DNA of 64,000 bases from Monomorium pharaonis. Taxonomy: Eukaryota > Arthropoda > Insecta > Hymenoptera > Formicidae. A program made the translations under genes and the position numbers. The notes below the pieces were generated by a model, which saw only the letters and a list, made by a program, of their open reading frames with translations, did not search any database and had not been told where the DNA came from. Shown here piece by piece: positions 24,489-36,696 of the stretch (the first letter of the stretch is position 1; each line of letters opens with the position of its first letter). Location of the stretch: assembly GCF_013373865.1 (NCBI RefSeq), contig NC_050475.1, positions 13,551,821 to 13,615,820 of the forward strand. The letters are read 5' to 3'.

Positions 24489-24700
24489 TTCGTGACAATG
24501 TGTGAAAAACGCAGCCGGTTACAATTATGCGTGTTCGAGATTTGCACGCGCTCGTCGAGAAAGACTTCGAGATTCTAAAAAATCTATACATGGGCAGATA
24601 AAAGATTTCTCGAATGCGTAGTTTGTCAGGTGATCCGAATCGGTCTCGATATTTCTTTTGTAATAAAAGCTATTTTCTTTATAATATACTTAGAAACTTA

Positions 24701-25039
24701 CAAGGGAACCTTGCGAACTTGAAAATTCAGATTTTAATGAAACTTGACATACAGGTAGAGGGGGTAAATACATGAATTTAGAAATTTTTAATAGCGGCCC
24801 AAAAATGGTTTAAAAGGGGGATTGTCCTGATTGCGCATTTGGCTCGGATAAGCGATTGGACACAGTTCCGATTGGACATGGACTCGATTGGACACGGTCT
24901 CGATTGCACACCGTCCCGATCGGACACAATCCCGATTAGACACGATACGATTCCGCATTGTAGATAGTACATGGATTAGCAACTTGGACGAGGTAGGTGC
25001 GGGAGGGGGGCGAAGCCCCGCTTACACCCCGCGCGAGTG

Positions 25040-25076
<37 letters not shown>

Positions 25077-27887
25077 ACAAAGCATTTTCGCACCACATGA
25101 ATTTGCGTCTATAAAATATGTATAAGAAAGATACTTATAATAAATATTTTGTACGTATTTTTATGTCTGAGTTTGTCAGGTATAAAGAAATTATGATAAA
25201 TATTTATGAAAATATTAAAAATATTTATGTATTATAATTCAAAAATAAAAATATTTCGAGTTTATATACATAATTATTTTTTGGTACATTTTAAAAATAT
25301 ATTTCTTATATTGTTAATAATATTTTTTGTATTACTTTTAAATGGTTTATGAAAAATGATTATATAATTTAAAAAAAATATTTTTTAAACAAATTCGTAA
25401 AACTTTTATGAAAATTTATGCTAAATTTTCTGTGCTATCTACGTTGTTTTTGCATTATTCTGCGATGCGGAATCGTATCGTGTGCAATCGGGTCGGTGCG
25501 CATTCGGGTTGGTGTGCAATCGGGTCCGTGCGCAATCGGGTTCGTGTGCAATCGAGTCCGTGTGCAATCGGATCGGTGTGCAAACTGGTGGTGTGCAATC
25601 GGGTCGGTGCGCAAACGGGTCCGTGTGCAAACGGGTCGGTGCGCAATCGGGTTCGCGTGCAATCGAGTCCGTGTGCAATCGGATCGGTGTGCAAACTGGT
25701 GGTGTGCAATCGGGTTGGTGCGCAATCGGGTGCGTGTGCAATCGGATCGGTGTGCAAACGGGTCGTGTGCAATCGGGTCGGTGCGCAATCGGGTCCGCGT
25801 GTAAAAGGGTCGGTGCGCAATCGGGTCCGTGTGCAATCGAGTCCGTGTGCAATCGAGTTTGTGTGCAAACGGATCGTGTGCAAACGGGTCGGTGCGCAAT
25901 CGGGTCCGTGTGCAATCGGGTCCGTGTCCAATCGGATCTGTGTCCAATCAAGTCTGTGTCCAATCGAAACTGTGTCCGATCGGGACAGTGTGCAATCGGG
26001 ATTGTGTCCAATCGAGTCCGTGTCCAATGGGGTCTGTGTCCAATCGAGTTCGTGTCCAAACGGAACTGTATCCAATCAGGAAATACTACTGTGTCCAATC
26101 GCTTATGTGCGCAATCGGGCCTTAATCGGGCCAACCTTTAAAGGGGCCACCTTTTAAAGATTAAGACATTTTTGCGTTTTCTCGATATATCACGTAAACT
26201 AAATAAAATTAAAAAAATGTTTTATACAAAAATTTTACAATAAAACTATTTCTATTTAATTACAGTAATAAAATTTTGAAAAAAATAAAAAAAAAAGGTT
26301 TTTTTTATTTTTGAAAAAATTTTTTTTCAAAGTTTTATTAATATAGTTAGATAGAGATATTTTTGCCATAAAACTTTTGTATAAAACATTTTTTGATATC
26401 TTCAATACTTTTCGAGATTATTGAAAAAGGCAAAAATTTGCTTTATACATAGTTTTATTCTTTAGATCGCTTTTGATCGGAACTTGAAAATTTATCTGTT
26501 TATCTAATTACATGTTTTTTTCGCGAATGGGAAAAATGCATTGTGTATCTCCCATGGTCGGTCCATGGGGGTATATGGGATCCATTAAAAACCCACCGCT
26601 TGGACAAAACACGAAGGGACAACATACTGTCACCGGAAAGAACTAGGACTATTTCGGGGATTTAATTACATGTGTGTTTCATCTAAAATTATATTTAAAA
26701 AAACATTTTTATTTAATCACGTTAATAAAATTTACAAAAAATAAATTTTTTGGGGTTTTTTCCATATAAAAGAATTTTTAATTTGGGAAAATTCAGACAC
26801 CGTCGATTCCTGATAGGAGTATGATTTCCATCCCTAAAATGTGGTGTAATTATTTTTTTGAGGATACCATAATTGTAAACACTACGAAATATAAGAATGT
26901 TCGTAAGTAACAAATTTCTTATTTAGATAATTATAATGTTTATTAGTAGCGTTTGTAATAATTTAAATGTTTTTTTTATACATTATAGACAAACTCTATG
27001 TATAAATCGTAAGATGGAAGGACAGATGGAAAGAATTTTTCCAGAATATTATGCAATATATTCGAAGTCCTTCCCGAGCATGCAAGTACACCGCGGACAT
27101 TTTAGGGATAGAAATCATACTCCTATCAAGAATCGACGTCTGAAAATTTTTCCATGTGTCACCCAAAAAATTTCTTTATATGGGAAATAAAAAAAAAGTT
27201 TATTTCTTGTTAATTTTATTAACGTGATTAAATAAAAATGTTTTTTTATATAACTTTAGATGAAACACACATGTAATTAGGTCCCCGAAATAGTCCTAGT
27301 TGTTTACGGTGACAGTATGTTGTCCCTTTGTGTTTATGTTCATCCAAACGGTGGGTTTTTTAATGGATCCCACATACCCCTATGGACCGACCATGGGAGA
27401 TACACAATGCATTTTTCCCATTCGCAAAAAAAATATATAATTGGGTAAACAGATAAATTTATGAATTTTCAAATCCCGATCAAAAGCGATCTAAAAGATG
27501 AAACTATTCCTGATGTATAGAGCAGATTTTTGCCTTTTTCGATAATCTCAAAAAGTATTGGAGATATCAAAAAATATTTTATACAAAAGTTTTATGGCAA
27601 AAATATTTCTATCTAACTACATTAATAAAATTTTGAAAAAAAAAAAGTTATTATTCTAGTTAGAATGTAGATAAAAGTATTTTTATTGAAAGACTTTTTT
27701 TATATTTTGTTTAGTCTACGAGATATATCGAGAAAACGCAAAAATGTTACTCTTTGAATGATGGTTTCATCCTTTTAAACCGTTTTTGGACTGTTACTAA
27801 AAATTTTTTAATTCATTTATTTACCCCCTCTACATTTATGCCAAGTTTCATTAAAATTTGAATTTTTGAATTCGCGAGGTTCCCTTG
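24701..27887. mobile_element. 3.2-kb palindromic element with TTA duplication
   Basis: Termini CAAGGGAACC (24701) and GGTTCCCTTG (ending 27887) are perfect inverted repeats, flanked by TTA on both sides (24698-24700, 27888-27890). The arms continue inward for about 800 bp. The left arm is 24701-24816 plus 26137-26855 and the right arm is 27085-27887, sharing words such as TTTTCTCGATATATC and CATGGTCGGTCCATGGGGGT. The loop is about 230 bp. The left arm is interrupted by a CAATCGG fold-back element. TTA duplications are common in PIF/Harbinger elements, but no transposase is present. Confidence 0.8.
24817..26136 (+). mobile_element. Fold-back word-repeat element C1 (CAATCGG type)
   Basis: It is inserted in the left arm of the 3.2-kb palindrome, flanked by TTTAAAAG and TTTAAAGG (7 of 8 bases alike). 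The short left arm has GCGATTGGACACAG-type words. The long right arm (25465-26110) is a string of TGTGCAATCGGGTCGG, GTGCGCAATCGGGTCC and GTGCAAACGGGTC words. The central cassette (about 24974-25112) carries GGGGGGCGAAGCCCC, a TG run (25044-25072) and CAAAGCATTTTCGCACCACA. A 350-bp AT-rich insert (25113-25460) separates cassette and right arm. Multi-frame long open frames here are repeat artefacts. Confidence 0.8.
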
Positions 27888-28083
27888 TTAGTAAATATTA
27901 CTTACACTTAGTGAATAACATTATAATTACGTTGCAGCAATGATGTTTTTCTTACTGATTGTGAGTTAGTCATTAAAAAAGATATTAAAAATTAATTATA
28001 GAATTTATATAAGATTAATTAAACAATTGATTTAAGAAATTTAAATAAAGACATTTTGAGTTATTTTATTCTTTTCTTTTAGA

Positions 28084-30640
28084 ATGGCGAAAGTTGTGGA
28101 AAACTATTTTAATATTGAAAAACTTATCGGAGTGAAAAATTTCCAAATTTGAAAATTTCGAATTAAGATTTGTTTAGAGCGAATAAAGTATTAGAAATAG
28201 TGATTGAAAGTAGTAATGAAAATATAAATAAATCAGGGAGGAAGAAAGATGAGATTACGAAGAAGATTATATCGACATTAGATAAGAAACCGCTTTTACA
28301 AATAATGGATTGTTATACATCAAATGAAATCTGGATTAAAATAAGTGGTACTTATGAAAGAGACAATCTGTAACAGAAATGTAAGTTGATGCAAGAATTT
28401 TATAGTATTATTTTTGAAAAGGGTACTGATATGATAATTTATATTAGTATACTTAAAAGTTTAATTTTCAGATAGATGACAAGATATTAATTTTAAAAAT
28501 ATTAGCAACTCTTCCGAAGGAATATATGCATTTTGTAAGTGGTTGGTAGTCAATAGAAATTTGAAAGAAAGACTGTCGAAAATTTGACAGCAAGATTAAT
28601 CGGTGAAGAACAGAGGTTAAATCTAAAAGAAGAGAAGGAAAGAATGTGGCTTTTAAAATGACATTAAGATGCAATAAATGTAAAAAAGCAGGACATATTA
28701 CCAGGTATTGTAAAAATAAGAAACAACAAGGTGATAAATATGTACAATGTTTTAAATGCAATAAAGAAAGTCACATTGCTAAATTTTGTAAAGAAAAAGA
28801 GAAAACAGATGTAGAATATGTAAAAAGAGGAATCAAGAAAAGGATTGTTATTTCAGAGATAAGAAACAAGATGAAAATGGAGATAAAAATAAGGTAGCCC
28901 TTTTTACTAATAAATTTAATAAAGGAACACTTGGATAATAGACTCAGGAAGCACATAAAATGTAATAAATGAAAAGATGCTAATAGACATAAAAGAGTCA
29001 GATATCGTAATTAATGTTGCTGAGACTAAAGAAATTATGAAAGCATAATATATTAGAAAAGTAGAATATGATAAATTTGTGCTAAATGAAGTACTGTACG
29101 TTCCAAATTTGAGTACAAATCTATTGTCGATAAATTAAATTACAAAAAATGATGATAAAGTTAATTTCACAAAAGATAAGGTAATAATAAAATCTAATAA
29201 TAAAATTGTTTTAGAAGGAAAAAAACAAAGTCTGTTTCAAATATAACTAAAGTCTGAACGTAGCACGAGATTTATGATGGCAGAAAATAAAAAGAGTCAA
29301 GCAAGAAAATAGCATAGAAAATTAGGCAACTTAAGTGTTGGAAAAATGGAAGAGTTAATGAAACAGAATGTTGATATTAATTTATCATCAAAAAATATAG
29401 AAGAATTGAAAGAAGTGTGTGAAGTCTCTATCAGAAGGTTAAGCAGACTAGAATTTAGTCACTAGATTTAAGTTTGATTCATTAAAATCTAAAGCATGAA
29501 GGGCACTAGAGATTATGCATACGGATCTGTATGGATCTACATAGATCCTAACACATAAAATAGGAAGAAATACTTTAGGATATTTTTCAATGATTATACT
29601 CATTATACGATAGTTTATTTGCTGAAAAGTAAAAATAAAATAAAAAAAACATTACAGGAGTATGTAAAGCGTGTTGAAGCACATTGGAATTTGAAGATGA
29701 ATCCAAGATTAGGTGCGACGAGGAAAAGAATATCAGAATAAAGATATTCTAGAGTGGTGTAAGCAAAGAGGATCTTATTTGATAAAGTATGAGCACTGAG
29801 GTTTGATTCAGCTTTTGATAAGAAAAAGTGAGGTGAGGCATTATATTGTTCAGTATATATATTAAACAAATTACCAATAGATTTTCTGGAAAGCACACCA
29901 CATAAAATGTAGAAAAGAAAAAGACCAAGTTTTGAAGTAATGCAAATCTTTGGGAATATTATAGTATAAGCCTATGTTAAAAGATTTGTATTTATAAAGA
30001 AATTAGGAGAAAGGAGTAAGAAATTATTTTTTTGTGGAATATGCATTAAACAGGAATCCGGAGGAGAGAAAAATTACAATTGCAAGAAACGTAGTGTTTG
30101 GAGAATCGAAAGGAGAAGAAAATGCGCAAAGAAAGTTAAATTTATTTAACTGGAAGAACAACAGGAAGAAGATAATAAAATTGATAAAGAAGAAGAATGG
30201 GAAGATGCAAATGAAGGAAATTCAAGAGATTCCTCGTTTCTACAAAACAGAAGAGAACGAAAACTTAAAAAAAAAAAACAAGATAAAAGTAGAGCACTGA
30301 ACATTTCAAAAAAAGAACATAAAGCATCAATTGAAAATCAAGTAGTAGAAACAAAAAGAAAATTTATAAGATAGAAAAGACGTTCTGAATTTTAAAATAA
30401 ATATGTGATGCTAACTTATAATGAGATAGTCACAGGACCTGATCGAGAAAAATGGAAGAAGGCTACATATGAAGAAAAAAGTCTTTAAGCGAAAATGAGA
30501 CCTAGGAAAAGCTGAATATGAAGAGTGCGAAAGATGGAAAACCACTGACAGGAAAATGGATTTTCTGAATTAACAAGATGAAAGACATAAAGCACATCTT
30601 ATTATTTGAAGTTATAAACAAAAACAAGGAATTACACAAA
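28084..30640 (+). pseudogene. Decayed Copia-type LTR retrotransposon (gag to start of RT)
   Basis: This remnant reads, with many stops and frameshifts, through the order typical of Copia. The gag start is at 28084. The conserved K-K-I-I-S-T-L-D-K-K-P-L-L region is near 28250-28300. Two zinc knuckles of C-x2-C-x4-H-x4-C form lie at about 28670-28711 and 28749-28790. A protease-like W-I-I-D-S-G-S lies at 28932. The integrase zinc-binding region with R-K-L-G-N-L-S-V follows at about 29315-29450, with parts of the integrase core to about 29960. The start of the RT (Y-N-E-I-V-T-G-P-D-R-E-K-W) is near 30415. The rest of RT and RNase H is missing and no LTRs were recognised. It cannot be functional. 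Confidence 0.8.
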
Positions 30641-30725
30641 AAAGTCCGGCGGACTAAACCATGATATTCTCATGTTGTTTGGGGTGACTGAATTCGAAGC
30701 CTGTTTTGGCCCATCAAGTTTCTTC

Positions 30726-31418
30726 GAGTGAGTCCCAGATGCGTACAGTAATAAACGGACACAGCAGGCTGAGTGAAACGGACACAGTAATAAACGGACA
30801 CAGACCAAACGAACACAGCAATAGACGGACACAGTAACAAACGGACACAGTAACAAACGAATACAGTAACAAACGGACACAGACCAAATGCGCACACTGC
30901 ACATGCGCACGGACCAAATGCACACACGGAAAGTCGCAAACCCATGTGATGCAGTGAATGCTTTGCACGTACACACAAACACACACATGGGGGGGGGGGG
31001 GGTGCAAGGGGAGCCTTCGGCCCCCCTCCCGCACCCACCCCGTCCAAGTCGCTAACCTATGTGGACTTTACTCTGCTTGCAATGTACATGGATGGCATTT
31101 GGTCCGTGCGCATGTGCAGTGTGCGCATTTGATCTGTGTCCGTTTGTTACTGTGTCCGTTTATTATTGTGTCCGTTTATTACTGTGTCTGTTTATTACTG
31201 TGTCCGTTTATTACTGTGTCCGTTTGTTCCTGTGTCCGTTTATTAGTGTGTCCGTTTATTACTATGTCCGGTTGTTACTGTGTCCGTTTCGCACTGTATC
31301 CGTTTGTTACTGTGTCCGTTTATTATTGTGTCCGTTTGGTCTGTGTCCGTTTGTTACTGTGTCCGTTTCACTCAGCCTGCTGTGTCCGTTTATTACTGTA
31401 CGCATCTGGAATGCTCCC
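30726..31418 (-). mobile_element. Fold-back word-repeat element A2
   Basis: A perfect 8-bp duplication GTTTCTTC flanks it (30718-30725 and 31419-31426). The left end is GAGTGAGTCCCAGATGCG and the right end CGCATCTGGAATGCTCCC. Arms are CGGACACAG words with TAATAAA, TAACAAA and ACCAAA spacers. The central cassette (about 30925-31065) lies in reverse orientation relative to A1, A3 and A4: TGCAGTGAATGCTTTGCA, a CA run, a G run and GAGCCTTCGGCCCCCC. The right arm repeats TGTCCGTTTATTACTG at least eight times. Confidence 0.9.
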
Positions 31419-31426
31419 GTTTCTTC

Positions 31427-31731
31427 AGTGATATCAAAAAATAATCGCTAAAATGACAATTTTCAGACTAAACTATAATCTTGACGACTAAAACTATTAG
31501 GGAGAAAAAGTATTCTTACATTTTTCGATTGCTGAATTTGATTTTTACATTAGATTACCCCATGAAATTTGACATTCAACAGAAATCAACCATTATGTTT
31601 ACAAATGTAAATGTTTATTTATATTTTGTAAACATAATACTACAGCAACCTAAGCCAAAACGGGCTTCGAATTCGGATTCAGCGATCCCAAAAATAAAAG
31701 GACATCATGATTTAGTTCGTCGGACACACAC

Positions 31732-31769
<38 letters not shown>

Positions 31770-32973
31770 TGTGTTATTATCAATTTAATAAAAAAGAAGA
31801 AAATTTTATTAAAATACTAATAAATTTTTCATAAAATTATAAATTTATCATCAGAATACATTACGTTTTTAATTAAATTTTTTTTATATATTTTTTAACT
31901 CAGTTTAATAATAAGTTTATTAATTTTTTTCATAAAATTTTGTTGAAATTATGATGAAATCAAATATTGGTATAAATATTTTAAAATAAATATAAAATTC
32001 AATAAAATATCATCGAAATTTCATTAAAACCATAAAAATTTTACTAAATTGTTCCTAAAGGAGATATAAGTTATAGTATAAAGATTTGCATGTAAAAAAG
32101 TAACAAGTTTCACCAATTATTTATCATCCCTGAGAAATTTCTTAATAAGGATACATTATTATAAATCTATAGTTGTTGAATTTAAAAGTTTTTGGAGTTT
32201 CTTTCGATTCTCGTCTTAAAATTGAAAATCTGCAGGATGTTTCCTAATCCATTTTAGCGGATGGATAGGGAATTAAGAAACATCCTGTATAATTAAAATT
32301 TATTAAATATTCTTGGAAATAGTATAACATACATTATTATTTATAAGTTCGGAAACTTATGATTTTCTTGCATCTTATAAAAAATTAAATTTAAAAAATT
32401 TTAAAAACATTTATTGGTAAAATTATGATAAGAGTTGTTTCATTTTTTTATTTGTTGTAATTTCTAAAATTCGAGAAACATTTTATAAAAATGAATTTTT
32501 ACATAAAAAATTCGATATTGTAAAAAATTGCACGAATTAAAAAACATTTTAAAGCTTAGAAAGTTTACTTCAAAATACTTTTTCGTTAATTTTTATTCGA
32601 CATTTTACCTATATTTTATGAACTACAACACTTCAAGAATAAAACAAAAATGTTAAAAAGAATACTAGTTTTTAAGTGTTTGTATATAATTAACAATATT
32701 TTAGGAACAAAATGTAAAAATAAATCTAAAAGAAGAAGAATAATTACAACTATTTATTTTATTTAAAATGCAATTTTAAAAAGTTTACATCCTTTTTTAA
32801 CGAAATATTTAATCTTTTGCAAAATGCAAAAAAAATTCAAATGTTTCTGAATCCTAATTTAGAAACGATAGTTTATATTCATCAACATATAACTCAGAAT
32901 AATTAGTGCACATTATTAACAAAATTTCGTATGTATTTCTTTTATAGATTTAGAAATTTTTTTCTAGAATTAA
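31427..32973. other. AT-rich intron sequence with one (GT)n tract
   Basis: A GT tract spans 31734-31768. Otherwise the stretch is AT-rich without supported features. CAGGATGTTTCCTAATCC and AAACATCCTGTATAATT (32232-32290) form a small imperfect inverted repeat of about 60 bp. Confidence 0.45.
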
Positions 32974-32985
32974 CCCACACAACAC

Positions 32986-33235
32986 GGGAGCGTTCCAGAT
33001 GCGCACAGTAATAAACGGACACAGTAGGCTGAGTGAAATGGACACAGTAACAAACGGACAAAGTGCGAAACAGACCAAATGCGCATAGATCAAATGCGTA
33101 CAGACCAAATGGGCACAGATCAAACGGACATAGTAACAAACGGACTTACCACATGGGTTGCGACGTTTCAGGGCACCCATACCGACGGGGTGGAGAAAAG
33201 AGGGGGCCGAAGCTCCCCTTGCACCTCCCCCCCCC

Positions 33236-33266
<31 letters not shown>

Positions 33267-33545
33267 TGTGTGTGCAAAGCATTTTCTGCATCACCTGGGT
33301 TTGCGACTGTGTCCGTTTGTTAACAGTGTCCATTTGGTCTGTGCGCATTTGGTCCGTGTCTGTTTTGCACTGTGTCCGTTTCGTACTGTGTCCGTTTTGC
33401 ACTATGTTCGTTTGTTACTGTGTCCGTTTCGCACTGTGTCCGTTTGTTACTGTGTCTGTTTTGCACTGTGTCCGTTTGTTGCTATGTCCGTTTCACCCAG
33501 CCTGTTGTGTCCGTTTATTACTGTGCGCATGTCTGGGACTCCTTC
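32986..33545 (+). mobile_element. Fold-back word-repeat element A3
   Basis: It starts GGGAGCGTTCCAGATGCGCA and ends GCATGTCTGGGACTCCTTC. It is flanked by CACAACAC (32978-32985) and CACAGCAC (33546-33553), a 7-of-8 duplication lying within the terminus of the surrounding element. The cassette (about 33150-33310) has GGGCACC, GGGGGCCGAAGCTCCCC, a CG then TG run and GCAAAGCATTTTCTGCATCA. CACATGGGTTGCGAC occurs on the left of the cassette and CACCTGGGTTTGCGAC on the right, in direct orientation. Confidence 0.9.
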
Positions 33546-33734
33546 CACAGCACACTTTATCCTGAGGATATCCTAAATTGTCGCAGACAGACGAAGGCGA
33601 TCCCACGGATATCCCAATAAGTAGCATCCGGGATATCCTACAACAATATCTTAGGATATCGTAAAATATCTTAAAATATCATATGATATGGTATTAATAT
33701 ATTTCAATATCCTAAGAGGATATCTTAAAATATT

Positions 33735-34000
33735 CCCAGATAGCCAGTATGATATAATAAAGATATTAGCATCTTGCTACGCATTTATGTCGTCCCTTGT
33801 GCTGTTGTTTGCTAGCATTTGATGTCGGAAATAAAATTCTTTGCACGTTTCAAACATTATGCTAGCATTACTTAAGATCAGTGTCGAATGGTAGCAAATA
33901 ACAGCACAAGGGACGACGTAAATGCATAGCAAGATGCTAACATCTTTATTAGCAACATGAGAACAATTTGTGCTCATACATACATTTGTGGCTATCTGGG
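33735..34000 (+). mobile_element. CCCAGATAGC MITE, complete copy (266 bp)
   Basis: It starts CCCAGATAGCCAGTATGA and ends TGTGGCTATCTGGG, flanked by TT on both sides (2-bp duplication). The arms mirror each other for about 100 bp around ATCTTGCTACGCATTTATGT and ACGTAAATGCATAGCAAGAT. An equivalent of the unfilled target (AAAATATTATAAGATA) is seen in the sister element at 44534-44550. It is non-coding. Confidence 0.9.
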
Positions 34001-34283
34001 TTATTAGATATTATAATGACTTAACTTTGAAAACCATACGCATGGTAAAGGTGATTGCACTTACATTTCCTTAATCGTAATCGTAAGATTTCAACCAATC
34101 ATATTGCTGTGTTTGCTCTGTTCGTATAAAATAAAATTTTTTAATATTTAATTTTTTATAATTGTTTATTATTGTTAATATGCCACAGTGTTTCGATAAG
34201 TGTACTTTTTTTATGTTCTGACGTTTCAATCTACGCTTCTTAGAGATTTAATTTACGCTTTTGTCACTCTTTCATTACATTAA

Positions 34284-35321
34284 CTTTTCGAGGTCACACT
34301 GGGTGGTTACCACCCATTGTTTAAATTCAACACATTATATCTTTCCGATTTAAGAAAAAATGATACTAGTAACGCTATTTAATGGTAATTCAAGATTTTA
34401 TCTATGCTCTTATATTATACTGTAACTGAAAGTCGCGTTGGTTTGTTTTTGGCAGTCGTCCAAAGACAAGGTAGGGTGGTAGCCACCCCATGTGTGACTT
34501 CCGTGTAAGTTTTTTGTGTTTTTTAGTGGTTTGAATTTTTGTGTTTTTTGTGGTCTAAAAAGTGTAAAAAAGTATGATATAATACAGATTCTTATGCCTA
34601 AAATTTTTTTAAAATCTTTATGTTAATTTATTCTTCGAAAATATGCAGCAGTCTATAATTTACGGCAGTGACCATATAAGATATTTTATAAAATGATGGA
34701 CGTAATGATTTCAACAATGTTAATTCGGATGTCGAGGAAAATCATATTCAAACGATTCAGAGCAATCTGTGGACGAAATGGACAGTGATCTTGAAAATGT
34801 AACGTTAGATTAACGCATTCTAACATTGCGTGCACGTGGTAAACCGCAATCTATTTTGCGAGGAAAAAATGGTTTTGCGTGGCATACAAAAAAGTGACGC
34901 TCAAGTAAATACTGTCGCAACATGACTTTTCTATAAAAATATCTGTTTTTCAGTATGCTAAAATACTCCATGTGCAGTATGCAAAATAAATACTCTTTTT
35001 GAAAAAATGGTCAAAGACATATTTTTTTTCTTTGAAGTATAAGACTTGAGCAATAAAAGTCTAAATTTTTAGCTAAAAATATTGAAAATTAAAAAAGTTG
35101 TGATTTATTATGTAAAAACTTTTTTTTTTAATGTTGGAAGATTCAAAAATTTTTTTAGGTACTAACAGCTTTAGATTTTTGCTTAAATAATATCAGAATA
35201 CATTTTCCAAACATTCAAGTTTATCCATAAATTTTTTTGTTACCATATCTTTGATAATTTCATAAATACAGTACTTTAAAAATGACGATGGGTGGTAACC
35301 ACGAAGTGTGACCTCGAAGGG
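34284..35321 (+). mobile_element. piggyBac-like element with TTAA duplication (1038 bp)
   Basis: TTAA flanks both ends (34280-34283, 35322-35325). The left end CTTTTCGAGGTCACACTGGG is answered on the right by a segment ending CACTT..., that is GTGTGACCTCGAAGGG. Inner palindromic words GGTGGTTACCACCC and GGGTGGTAACCAC sit just inside each end. The body keeps a short piece resembling the start of a transposase (separate entry). Confidence 0.85.
34694..34905 (+). pseudogene. Remnant of piggyBac-type transposase N-terminus
   Basis: Within the TTAA-flanked element a short frame-shifted stretch reads as an acidic region (D-S-E-Q-S-V-D-E-M-D-S-D-L-E-N-V, about 34750-34800). Some 60 bases later comes L-R-G-K-N-G-F-A-W-H-T (about 34855-34890). 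An acidic N-terminus followed by a G-x-N-G-x-x-W motif is what piggyBac-family transposases show ahead of their catalytic domain. The catalytic aspartates and the C-terminal cysteine-rich domain are absent, so it is an internal-deletion derivative. Confidence 0.45.
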
Positions 35322-35535
35322 TTAAGGATATGATGGGATATTATTTGGATATAATAGGATATCATAAGATATCTTATTACTTATCGAAACACTGTGGCAT
35401 ATTAACAATACTAAAAAATTATAAAAAATTAAACATTAAAAAATTTTATTTTATACAAATAGAGCAAAAACAGCAATATGATTAGTCGAAATCTTACGGT
35501 TATGATTAAGAAAATGTAAGTGCAAATCGCCTTTA

Positions 35536-35592
35536 CCATGCGTACGGTTTTCAAAGTTAAGCAATGTCGGCGATGATTGACACTTAGATGAC
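35536..35592 (+). ncRNA. 5S rRNA-like segment (pseudo) in the GGATATCC element
   Basis: GTACGGTTTTCAAAGTTAAG, CAATGTCGGCGATGATTGAC and ACTTAGATGACTG follow the 5S rRNA internal control region order. The next copy of the element has the same segment at 45145-45195, so it travels with the element rather than being an independent insertion. Confidence 0.5.
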
Positions 35593-36099
35593 TGTTTTTT
35601 CGTACAGAGATTAAACATGCTTTAATAGGTACAATTGTGGCTTGGCTGAACATGTATAGTCTTTTTCCTCTTACAAAATTACCATAGAAATAATTGGAAT
35701 TTTTTATTTTTTGTTTAAGTTTTTTTAATTCTCAGAAACCCTTAAAACTACTTAGAAATATTCAAAAATTTTCTAAATTAATCAGAATTTTTTATTTTTT
35801 AAATTTTTCTGAGAAACGTTCAAATTCCTATAAAAAATCGGAACATTTATAAAAAATTCAGAAAAAAATCTGAAAAATTCTAACAAATTTTTTCACCAGT
35901 GTATATTACAATATCAAATTTTTTGGACATCTAGATATGGTTTGATATATCTACGGGATGTCAAATCGATGATGAAACATTTGTACATCCCTTGGATATC
36001 CCTTAGATATCTGAGATAATCCACAGATATTCAAAGGATATTGCGCTATCTCAAAATGACATCTCAGGGACATCCTTAGGGTAAAGTGTGCTGTGTGGG

Positions 36100-36696
36100 A
36101 AAGGATATGTATTATCAGTCTGTGAATTCGACTTTATATCGAAAATAGAAAAATTTTTTTGTCACATGTGCATCGAAAGTATCCTTTTTGTGTCATTTTT
36201 TTGTGGTTAAAGTTGATGATTTCAACATTTTAACATTTTTGCACAGTCTTGTCCTCTAATAGATGGCGTGAATTGTGACAAAAAATATTTGAAGAACTGG
36301 AAAGAAAGTTAGGAAGAAAAACTGGTAATTAATAAAAGGATAAGAAACGAAATTTAAATATCTTATAGTACCTAGAAGAGAACTGCAAAGAACGACACAG
36401 AGTATTTCCATAGTTATAAATTTGAGATAAGTTAATAACCTTATTTGAATGCATGCATTAATGAAACAGAAAGAACAAAATATAAAAGTAAATCGCGTAT
36501 AGAATCAAGGTCAATCGGTCATTCTACTAGCTTAACAAGCTATTCAAGTCGAGATTGATATCTAGGCATGCAAGCTCAAGTTGTAAGACTATTGTTAGGT
36601 CCATCTTATGTTATAATGCTGACGTCCAGTACAATTTAGTTTAAGTTCTGTAAACTCATCTTTTTTTCTTCTTGTTCGAAACACGGCATGAGTCTA
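36100..36696. other. Intron sequence, nothing recognised
   Basis: Mixed sequence without exon, terminal repeat or RNA gene that I can support. The word ACATGTGCATCGAAAGTATC near 36165 recalls 38455-38475, suggesting debris of one dispersed repeat. Confidence 0.4.

Larger units (their letters stand above)
32974..36099 (+). mobile_element. GGATATCC-rich element with CCCACACAGC termini, copy 1
   Basis: The left terminus CCCACACAACAC (32974) is interrupted after 12 bases by fold-back element A3 and resumes as CACAGCACACTTTATCCTGA. The right terminus TAAAGTGTGCTGTGTGGG ends at 36099. AA lies on both outer sides, a 2-bp duplication. The subterminal regions are rich in GGATATCC/AGATATCTT words. It holds nested insertions: A3, a MITE (33735-34000) and a piggyBac-like element (34284-35321). 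Inner arms 34018-34200 and 35388-35575 are inverted copies of each other, the latter reaching a 5S-like segment. Confidence 0.75.

Noticed and set aside
25408..26157. Open frames of up to 249 codons on both strands in the CAATCGG element (and similar frames in 14706-15549, 30632-31451, 32942-33620, 49063-49988)
   Set aside because: They arise because the tandem words are close to a multiple of three in length and lack stops; translations are monotonous repeats in several frames and on both strands at once.
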